16,066 nucleotides of DNA from Asterionellopsis glacialis (Eukaryota > Bacillariophyta > Plagiogrammaphyceae > Rhaphoneidales > Asterionellopsidaceae), in contig WKLE02004100.1 of the NCBI GenBank assembly GCA_014885115.2, positions 1 to 16,066 of the forward strand. Reading direction: 5' to 3'. Both the position numbers and the translations under genes were made by a program. Below the pieces are notes generated by a model, which did no database searches, was not told where the DNA came from, and was given only the letters and a program-made list of their open reading frames with translations. Each line of letters starts with the position of its first letter. The stretch's first letter is position 1. Below are positions 1-8,900 of the stretch, in pieces.

Positions 1-81
1 GAAAATACAGGTTCAGTACCTGGTATAAAATTACATAAAATGTACGTACGCATGTAGAAAAAAAGGTCACCGAAACGAGGT

Positions 82-102
82 CATTGAACCTTTGGTTCAA
101 TG
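82..102. repeat. Perfect 9-bp hairpin upstream of the first gene
   Basis: CATTGAACC at 82-90 and GGTTCAATG at 94-102 are perfect reverse complements separated by TTT. A T-G wobble at 81/103 can extend the stem. It lies 150 bases before the first ATG, so it is either a promoter palindrome or a structure in the 5' leader. No transcription start is visible to decide between them. Confidence 0.55.
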
Positions 103-231
103 GAGCAACGACATTACAGGCATGCTGGTAGTGTGTTGTTTCCTCTAATCCACAGCAAACCAAACCAGCAAACAGCGACAACCTGTGAAATTAGGACCGA
201 CCCTTTTCCGGCAATACGGTGCTAGCAGCAT

Positions 232-252
232 CGATCAATCGATCAATCCATC
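232..252 (+). repeat. Short tandem repeat (ATCGATCA) abutting a start codon
   Basis: The block ATCGATCAATCGATCAATCC is a short tandem of the 8-mer ATCGATCA, ending right before the ATG at 253. It would lie in the 5' leader of the first gene. Function unknown; it may be only a local slippage product. Confidence 0.4.
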
Positions 253-1841
253 ATGTTGTTTTCCAAAGGATGTGTTTCATATCTTCTTCTTGGATTATTG
301 ACATCGTCCGCATACAATCATGGTGTCTTTGGAGACGAGAGAGCATCGGTAAGTCTTTTTTCATGGCGCTGCACCTTGAAAAGGCATTGAGATAGCTGCT
401 AATCGTACGACATGGTAGTTATTCGCAGTATGTAGAACACAATAGAAACACTACTGGTACCATATTGTCTTAAAGGAAATTCTCATGCATTTGCCTCTCT
501 CACTGATCGTGTCTCGTTTCATCATCTTCATGATAATCAAATCTCTCTCTCTGACACTTCATACACACTCAACAACCGCAACCACAGTCATTGAGTCATC
601 GTGCTTTAGATGCTGACTTTGATTGGAACATTACGCAACCTTCAAATTGGTCAGTTGCATTTGACGAAGACAACATGCAGGAGGCCATTTCGGGGACTTA
701 CAAATTATCATCACAGAAAAATTTTATAATGCGTCTTAAAACGGGTGAAAATTGTGAAGTGGACGCAACGTCGCCTAACTTAGAGGCCATTGTTGTCAGA
801 AATAAAGAAGGTATAAAGGTTCTTCCGATTGATAACGAAGCTGACATGACGAATGATTTCAAACCTGGTTCTAGAATATTCTTTTTACAAGATGGAATCA
901 CAGATTTCTTGTTGAAGATCTTTGTTCAACCAGATAAAGTGGCTTGGCAAAACAATACAAATATCTACACAGCCCCTGCGGAGGGTGAGACAAGTGCACA
1001 ATTAAAATTCTGTGTACGTCTTGAGTTATTGTTAGTTACAGGTACAGCTAATTCATTGACATTAGCCAACACGACGAGTGTCACTTTTGCGGAGACAAAA
1101 TTCGCAATTACAATAGATATGGCAACAGGATTTGAAATCACTGACATCAACACGGATCGTGCGGAGGCAGATGACCAGACTGCGAATGCTACAGTGTCAT
1201 ACGTTACCACTGCCGCTCTTGCCGATGAAGTGCAAAATCCAGACGATATTACAACACCCAATACGACTCTATGGAATAAGGCTGATCCAACGTATGCCAT
1301 AGGAAATGGTAAACCATTAACTGTGTTAATTGAATTGACAAATGTACCACCGGGAGGCGGAGTACAATTAAAAGAAGTGTTAAGTTTTAAACTTGCCAAT
1401 GATGGTAAGTTTAATGGTACGGATGCTATCGATATGAAAAATTTCTTGGAGGGTTTGTTCTTTCTACACAATTGTGCGTTAAAAACGTCTACCATCCAGA
1501 ATGATGACAACACTACTTCTACAACAACATCATCTGTATGTATTGTACAAACCATGATCATTACTGATTATTTTGACGATTTGGATGAAAATGGGGATTC
1601 ACTTCCTGTAACCGTGAGTGGTGAGGTTCTTTTTGAATTTACGTCTGCATCAGAGGAGCGTCGCTTGGAAAAACGATCCTTACAAGGAACGGCTTCACAA
1701 GGTGAATTCAATTTACAAGTTGGTCTTGAAAATAACAACAATGTTGATGTGAATGAAAATGAAGAATCAAGTAGCTATAGTAATAGAGTGGCGGCCTCTT
1801 TCATGGCACTGGTTCTTGGATCTGCCGTGTTCTTTATGTAA
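253..1841 (+). CDS. Secreted, probably GPI- or tail-anchored protein, unknown function
   Basis: Two exons are inferred, 253-348 and 588-1841, giving 449 residues. The intron (349-587) begins GTAAGT, ends CACAG and is phase 0. Exon 1 starts at the only good ATG and encodes a signal peptide (MLFSKGCVSYLLLGLLTSSA). The mature part is acidic and Asn/Thr rich, with sequons such as NWS, NTT, NAT and NGT, and four cysteines (ENCEV, FCVRL, HNCAL, SVCIV). Near residues 390-395 there is RRLEKR, a dibasic site of the kind cut by Kex2-type proteases. The chain ends with a 17-residue hydrophobic tail (about 433-449) after a Ser/Asn-rich linker, which suits a GPI signal or tail anchor. The order ectodomain, basic site, hydrophobic end is like zona pellucida proteins, but no ZP domain can be proved by eye. 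It may belong to the large uncharacterised secreted families of diatoms (from memory, unverified). Confidence 0.8.
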
Positions 1842-2330
1842 TTTTGAAAAATGGGAAGACCAAAAAAGAGAAAGGAAGCAAGGAAGGATGAAAATAAATT
1901 ACACACGCTCCTTGACTCCCTTTCAACTTTCATGTCATATTACACAAACGGTGGAGTGAATACATATGTATAATATATATATTGATATCAAAATGAAAGT
2001 AGTCATACGTGCCATATTATTATAATATGAACTATAATTCAACATTATATGTGATACAGATTGCATCCTTTTCTTGTCGGCTTGAGTCTGTCTTGTTCTT
2101 GTGTTCTATTTTGGTTTCTTTATAGATTAAATATTTATTATTTTGTTTAACTCTCTCTTCGAATCTGTGTTCATCGTCTTCATGTTAGCTAACAAAGTTA
2201 ATCATAAGTAACACCAACTAAATTTCCTTTTTTGTATTTGTAAGGCAATAGTATATGAAACAAATATCCTACAATCTAACTGAGACACATTTGGCCCTTG
2301 CTTCCCACCTAGGGGTGGAATTACTCTGAT
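1842..2330. other. AT-rich 3' flank of the first gene, no gene seen
   Basis: After the stop at 1841 the DNA is strongly AT-rich (for example the TATAATATATATATTGATATC run near 1968-1990). It probably holds the 3' UTR and polyadenylation region of the secreted-protein gene. No open frame with credible protein composition was found on either strand. Confidence 0.5.
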
Positions 2331-4020
2331 TTTCTATGTTTTTCTATTCTTCTTTTTACTCTCTTGTGGAATTCTTCAAAGAGGAGTTCCAGGTATTTCT
2401 ATTTGTCTTGGAGAACTTGTCCAAGTCATTTCTTCCTTTGGTGATCCTCTTTTCTCCTCCTCTCCATTTACTTTCATGATCTGATTGCAATTCCTAATCA
2501 TTGTCACTTGTAAATTTTGGTGCTGTGGAGATTTCCAATATAAGTAACTCTACCCAATAAAAGTATTACAACACAGTTTGTCGTTAGACTTGGGAACCTA
2601 TTATAGAAATAGGTATTTTGTATGCAAAAATGATGTGCCTAAATAACGCAGCTTTGTCTGTGAGCCACATTTAAGAATAATCACGGTGAATTGTATGGTT
2701 TTCTGCAGAAAGTCTCTCACCGCAAGAATAACACATGCCATCATCACACCAGTCTACAAATACTTGATCCTCCTTTGGTAAGATGAATGGTAAGTTGTAT
2801 GGTTGGAAAAACTATTCTCTTGCTTTTTAAATATTCATGCTGAGATTGTATGCTCATCTTTTTTTCAAGATGAATACTGTAGGAAGAGAAATTGTCAGTG
2901 GCAGGCATGTCTCCTTTTTTTTTAAACAAATTCATGTTGAATTTTTGTCTCTGTAACTTGATCATTATTACTTCCTCATGAATGACACCCTATTTTTATT
3001 GCTACAAGTTCTTTTATATCCTTTTTTAGTGCTTGAAGTTTAAGGGGGGGTTGGTATTTGGTTGCTGTTGCTGTTTTCTTCTTGTTCATTTTCTTCACTT
3101 GCAAAATTTTGAAATTTCCAACTCTCAGAAGATAAATTTATTGTCACTTGTTTTTGTCTTTTTGCAGGCAGTTGTGTAGTTTTAAAAATCATCTGATTGT
3201 CTGGTTTGATGGGTGATTTGATTTATGAAGAAGGTCTCTGATTTGAAATGAGACATCATCCATAATGTCAGGAGAAGGCTGAACTCCATGAGTTGGTAGA
3301 GTCTCAAAAATCTCATGAAACCCGGGGTAATCAACAAGGGCAAGATCTTTCAACGTATATATAAGATTTGTTATCATAGTCATTCTTTGCATACCAGTCC
3401 TTCCATGTCCTTTGTTGCCATTCCAAAATTTGTGGACATAGAAATGACAATTCACCTGTGATACTTTTTACCAACAAAACTTGCAACTTGATGTTGCAAA
3501 AAAAATTGTGTGTTGGCCTTGATGCATCATAACCTATATAAACAAACATCTCACAATCTAACATGTTTTTTGTCTAAACACACCTAAGCTTATGTAAGAT
3601 ACATAATACAGTCCTTTTTAAACTTGATTCAACATAGAGTAGACATGATCACTGATCATTGTACCTTTGTATTGTCATTCCAGTCATCAATCTTTTATGG
3701 GGGGGGTATGGACTTTTAAAATAGAATTCTAATGTATAATCACAACTAAAAACGTAAATGGATTATTCCATATGCTTTTAGTATTGTATATTGCACTTCC
3801 AGTGGAAAACCAAATTGAGCATTGTTCCCAATTAGGAATAATATAGCCAATGAGCAAAGTACAATCTGGATCAAATTTACCCATAACTTCCGTAAAACAA
3901 GTCATACCCAATTCTCCTGTTATAAAGTGCATTCTTCCCATCTGGAATATATGATAAATATTTTGTTTTGTACATCGTGCTTGTCATGGTGCTGGTGTAG
4001 TATTGAGTAGAATAGTTGCA
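2330..4020 (-). pseudogene. Frameshifted coding relic (decayed gene or transposon), unidentified
   Basis: Several short minus-strand open stretches read like ordinary protein but sit in different frames. They are 3729-3941 (includes PDCTLLIGYIIPNWEQ), 3331-3564 (MLDCEMFVYIGYDASRPTHN) overlapping 3189-3455 (VDYPGFHEIFETLPTHG), 3040-3222 (VTINLSSESWKFQNFASEEN), 2744-2965, and 2671-2811 (VFVDWCDDGMCYSCGER, a W-C-x4-C-x2-C pattern). Shifts fall near G7 (3044-3050) and G8 (3699-3706) runs and near 3370, 2815 and 3890. No start, splice plan or known domain joins the pieces. A decayed transposase-like gene, an ordinary pseudogene, or an active gene broken by homopolymer sequencing errors are all possible. 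The family was not recognised, and the limits given are approximate. Confidence 0.35.
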
Positions 4021-4237
4021 AGAAGTCAGACAAAGAAAAATCAAACCTCAAATGATCCTGCCTCTCTTGGTTTCTCTGCATCTTTGAACATGGTCTGTCA
4101 ATGGTACAGATGAACAGAGGCTAGAGTAGTGACAGTGACCAAGTTGACCAAAGCAAAGATGGAAATACTTTGAATCAAATCTTAGGTGGCTGCAGCAAAT
4201 TTTTCTCTCTTTACGATTTACAACAACCGTCCGAATC

Positions 4238-4254
4238 ATCTCTAGAGTAGAGAT
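4238..4254. repeat. Small hairpin in the AIM24 upstream region
   Basis: ATCTCT (4238-4243) and AGAGAT (4249-4254) form a 6-bp stem with a 5-base loop, about 190 bases before the AIM24-family start codon. It is weak and could be chance. Confidence 0.3.
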
Positions 4255-4304
4255 TCTCCTTCCTGTTGGGATGGTCAGAGATTCGATGAGCGGTCTGTCG
4301 GGCC

Positions 4305-4319
4305 TAATCTTTCAGATTA
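4305..4319. repeat. Small hairpin in the AIM24 5' leader or promoter
   Basis: TAATCT (4305-4310) and AGATTA (4314-4319) pair around a TTC loop, about 120 bases before the ATG at 4441. Function unknown. Confidence 0.3.
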
Positions 4320-4440
4320 ATACTGGGGTTAATGGGTATCTCAGACACTCCGTGGGTTTCTGACAATAATCGAAAAAATCCCTCCGAACTCCCGAAGCCA
4401 AACGAAGACGACTTTTTTTGTGTGTTATCCTCGACGCGAC

Positions 4441-5670
4441 ATGACAATGAGACTTGTCACTCAAGCGGGTGTTCGTTTCTTCACCCACCAAAGTCGATCG
4501 AACACCATTATGATTCCTTCAATAAGGACATTCGTTTCTTCTGCTGGTCGTAGCATTGCTTCCAGTAATAGTAGAGCCATCCGAAAGTCGAACCAACTTG
4601 TTATTCGTGGTTGCATGGCAACAAATACTACTGTGAAACCGTACCTCTCACAAAACTGTAAATTTTCATCAAAATCAGACAATACTCCTGTAACTACCAG
4701 TAACAATACAAGTGACCTTGCTACAACTAGTTCAGATGGTGTTGTAGGACTTCCTATTGATTTTGATGTAGCATCCAGTAAGTACAAAAAGTTTCATGTG
4801 AATTACGGCGGGGAAGAAGCAATCCGCTAAAGAATCTTGTTTCACCAATAATTCACATACCCTTTTTTTCTTTCCTTTCCTTTCCTTTGCATTCTTTTTT
4901 TAGAAGTTGAAGGGAATGAAAGTCAAATAGTGACAGTCGTATTGGAACCAAATCAAGTATTACGTGCAGAGTCTGGTGCCTTGATGTATATGACAGATGG
5001 TGTGACAATGAATACCACCACGGGAGGAGGCATGTCAGCTGGTTTCAAGAGATTAATGACTGGACAAAATATATTTATATCGGACTATACCTATCAAGGT
5101 CCTGACGGTACCAAGGGTATGGTAGCCTTGGGGACTGACTTTCCATCCAAAATTATTAAATTAAATTTAGAGGACTATGGTGGTAAAATTGTGGCCCAAA
5201 AGGGTGCTCTCTTGTGCTGCTCCCATACCGTCGATATTGAAATGGAATTTGCTAAAAAAATGACGGCCGGTTTCTTTGGTGGTGAAGGATTCGTATTGCA
5301 ATCCTTGACAGGACAGGGTGATGTCTTTGTCAAGGCTGGTGGGACTTTGATTAAAAAAGATTTGACGGAAGGTGAACAATTACGAATCTCTTCGGGATGT
5401 CTTGTTGCCTTTACACAAGAGGTTGACTTTGATGTACAAATGATGTCTGGATTCAAAAATGTCATGTTTGGTGGTGAAGGTTTATTTGTTACAACGTTAA
5501 CAGGACCAGGCACCGTATGGTTACAAGGACAACCACCCGAACGCATGGTGAGTGAAATCGCAAGACGTGTACCATCAGGAGGGATTGGATTAGCTGTACC
5601 TATACCAGGTATGGGAGGTGGCAGTGGCGGTGAAGGAGGAGATGGCGGTGGAGGAGGTGAAACACCATAA
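4441..5670 (+). CDS. AIM24: AIM24-family (TIGR00266 / DUF124) protein, probably mitochondrial
   Basis: Exons 4441-4777 and 4904-5670 give 367 residues. The intron (4778-4903, GTAAGT to TTTTTTTAG, with a TTTCC-repeat pyrimidine tract) is phase 1. The ATG at 4441 opens a Ser/Thr/Arg-rich stretch of about 100 residues almost free of acidic residues at its start (MTMRLVTQAGVRFFTH), as expected of a mitochondrial presequence. From about residue 106 to 340 it matches the AIM24 fold: VVLEPNQVLRAESGALMYM, then a Gly-rich TTGGG turn, then the repeated FGGEG motifs (AGFFGGEGF and VMFGGEGLF) and LTGPGTVWLQ. In yeast, Aim24 sits in the mitochondrial inner membrane and supports MICOS/cristae structure; bacterial relatives are poorly characterised. 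The protein ends in a Gly/Glu tail (about 348-367). Other compartments such as the plastid are not excluded. Confidence 0.9.
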
Positions 5671-5951
5671 TGATGATTGTTATTATTGTTAAATATAGTT
5701 ACGTGTGAAGAAAGTTTGTTAATTGGTGCAAGCACGGACGAAGATTGTACCGGTTCGAACGCGCACATTGACAATTCGATTCAAAAGGTTATGATTAAAT
5801 CTAATTATTTCTTAGCTCAAATAACCAATCTTTTCTCTACTTAGTAATTGAATGTTTTTTAATAGTATTGAATGGTGTACAGTACTATCTAGTTTTAGTA
5901 GAGATTCTAACTTCGCGCATCACTTTGTTGTTAACTCTTGCTTGGGTTTCA
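5671..5951. other. Convergent 3' intergenic gap
   Basis: These 281 bases separate the AIM24 stop (+) and the lipid kinase stop (-), so they must hold both 3' UTRs and polyadenylation sites. AT-rich stretches such as ATGATTAAATCTAATTATTTC are present. No gene was seen. Confidence 0.6.
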
Positions 5952-8900
5952 TCAAAATCTCTTCCCTAGACTATGGATAGCATCAACAGCTAACCACATT
6001 TTGGAAGAAACACTGCTTTCGATTAATTCCTCAATGAACGATATTGCCTGGCTGTCATTAAGATCTAATCGAAGTCTACCTCGCGTGTCCAAAAAGACTT
6101 CTTCCGCATTTTGATTGATGGATACATCAGGCAATGCTGATGGTGCCAAAAGACGGATCAGTGATAGTAGTACACGGACATTCTCATGTCGTCGAAGTGT
6201 CACAAATGCTGCACCTGCCAGGGACAAAAACTTGGCATAGTTGTCACTTTCCTTGCCACCCATTCCATGGATCATATCTTCTGTTATTCTCATAGGCAAA
6301 TACTTCTTCGGATCGTTACCTAGAATAAAAGAGAAATCGCAATGGAAAAAGTGACCACTTTGGTGGAGTAGTAGGTTATCCAAGTGTCGATCTCCAACTC
6401 CCTGTGAAATACAAAGAAAAGAATAAGAGTGCAGTGGTGAGATATTAACAACTTCAGTTTCCAGGACAAATCACACCCGCCGCAACAAGTTCAACGTACC
6501 AAAAGATAGGTCAGGACACAGAATCCAGCGCAACTCTTCACATAGGTATCCATAGCTTCCTTTTGGATGAAATATGGGGCATCCTCGTCATAGGCTGTAC
6601 TACGGAGAAACTCTTGAATAGGATTATTACCAAGAGATCCTCGAGGTCCTTTCTTGATGTTGCCACTATCGCTACTGCATTTGTATCGTAAAGATTCATA
6701 CTTTTTCAATCCTGCTCTAGTGAGTTCGCTAGTAGTTTGAGCATCATCATCATCTCCGCTGGTACAGCCTAATTCATCGGCTTCTGGATCTGCAAAGGTA
6801 GCAGGCTCACGTTCGGATCGGTCACTGTTACTAGTGTCATCCATATATTCACCAAACGGTTGGCAAATGTCACTGAGTGGTACACTTCCAGGAAGCCATT
6901 CAATAAATCCACGCTTTGCCTCTACTGGCATACAACGGAATGTCAATAGCTTCAAATCAAGTCCAGATGCCTTTAACAAATCATCACATGTATTGATAAA
7001 CTGAATGGCAAACATTTCTTGTCGAATATCATCATCATGTTTGTACAACAGCATGCGTTTACGAGATTGGAATCCACTTGCAGCCTCACCAAACTCAAGT
7101 GTTTCTGTCGTAACTCTCAACTCCAACTCCAAGTCTTCAGCTGAAGCAGCACCAGGAGTAGTAGTTTCAGTCGCAAGTTCACCATGCTGATCAAAGGATT
7201 CTTGCTCGTTGGAAGACAAAAGTTTGGCACGACATGTGACAGTTGCAAAGCTACCCTGTTTATTCTTAGTACCTTTTGTCGTCTTTGATTCCAATTGTTG
7301 CCACATGGGTCGTAAATCAACCCAGCAAAAACCAACTTCCGATGAAAAACATTGTCGACCACTACTATCTGTGTAGGCAACTTGATCATGTCCATCTTCA
7401 CCAATGTTAGTAGCTGTTAAACGGAGAGAAAGTGTTCGTGGTGCTCCCCATGTAGATCGTGTATCGAATACCAATGTATTACCTCGATCCCATCGATGAC
7501 ATTTGGTAGAACTTTCATCTGCGATACTTCTATTGGATTCCTTGATTGTTCCAGACACAGCACCTTGTACGGAAAATGATCGATCCATAAAAGTCGAGGA
7601 CGAGCTAATATTATTTTCCGTGGAGGATGGTCTGCGTTTGTTGAGAGGTGCTGATCCTTTCAGAGACACAATTTCAACACGTGTACGGTATAATTTTTCT
7701 TCACCCTGTACCTTGTCACGTTCACCCATGGACAATGGTGGTGTTGACGACTTCAAAATAGATTGTGGGGTATCTTTTGCTTTCTTTCCGTTGATATTGA
7801 AGGTCAACAACAACGGAAAGTGTGCACTTGGCAACACATAACATTCCTTACTATCCACAGACGTCAAGGTTTCTGTGGATTCGATAGGATTCGCCAAAGG
7901 CAAATGATTGCCTTCTTTGTCGCTTCCACCAAAGGTCTGTCGAAGACCATGTCTCATCCCATTCGTGACACCCGCAAGGGTTGTTTCCTTACTTGGTGAC
8001 CATGGTTGCAATGCCCAATCCGCAATTTTTTGGGATATTGATTTGAGAAGTGATTTTTCAATAGTATCACAAATCCCGTCTAATTCATCCAGGAAACGCG
8101 ACATATTATCAAAAAGATCGGGCATGGCAAGATTATCATGGTGGTTCGTCATTATCGTAGCAGTTTGATCAGGTTTGGCGGACAATTTGATAGGACTCTT
8201 ACGCGGTGACCGAACTGCTTTACCAGGGGTTGCTGGAGCATCATTGCGACTCTCATCAAGTGGTTGGTTCTTACTGCCACTCTTTTTACGAAACATTTTT
8301 AGTACTCCATTTTTGGGTTTCTTCTTTTTTGAAAGTACAACATTCCCGTCACTAAAAGGATCTGTTCCAAGCACAACGTCATATGCATCAGTAGGATTTG
8401 TTTTGGGTGATAGTGGTGGTCGTGGTGATGATGGTTGATCTGAATCTGGTAACGCTGTTGTCGTCAAATGTTCGACTAGTTGCTCTTGTGCGGATCGTAA
8501 CAAATCTAAACTTTGAAGGATGCTTAACAAATTGTGTGTATTATTTTCTTTTTGATTCGACTTTTGTATTTCCATGGCAGATATAAAACTTCGTATCACA
8601 AAGTACAATTCATGACAAAATCCCTGATTACGACGTGCCAGTTCCATCAGAAAAACAATCACATGTGTCCCATGACTTGTGGCAACTTGTAATTCTTCGT
8701 CGTCTTTAATGGTAGCTGGTAAGCACAACACACTCACTATCTGAAGTAAATATGCATTTACAATTTTATACGCATCCTTTCGTTCCCATACTTGTTGAAA
8801 GACTTTACTAATGTGTTGCTTTTGTCTCGGAGCTGTGGTGTTGGTAGTTTGGATGAAAGCATCATCATCATATCCAACTTGACAAAATCGTATACAATAG

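Noticed and set aside
965..1561. 198-residue open frame antisense to the secreted-protein gene
   Set aside because: It lies wholly opposite a gene with signal peptide, spliced frame and sensible composition; the antisense product shows no domain and is a codon-bias shadow.
591..1841. Secreted-protein gene starting at 591
   Set aside because: Codon 591 is TTG, not ATG; a GT-AG intron links it in phase to a signal-peptide exon starting at 253.
5740..5765. GGTTCGAAC resembling a tRNA T-loop
   Set aside because: The flanking bases do not form a T-stem, and no anticodon arm or acceptor stem could be drawn upstream.
5175..5774. 199-residue open frame antisense to the AIM24 gene
   Set aside because: Pro-rich part is just the complement of the Gly codons in the AIM24 tail; the sense frame has clear family motifs.
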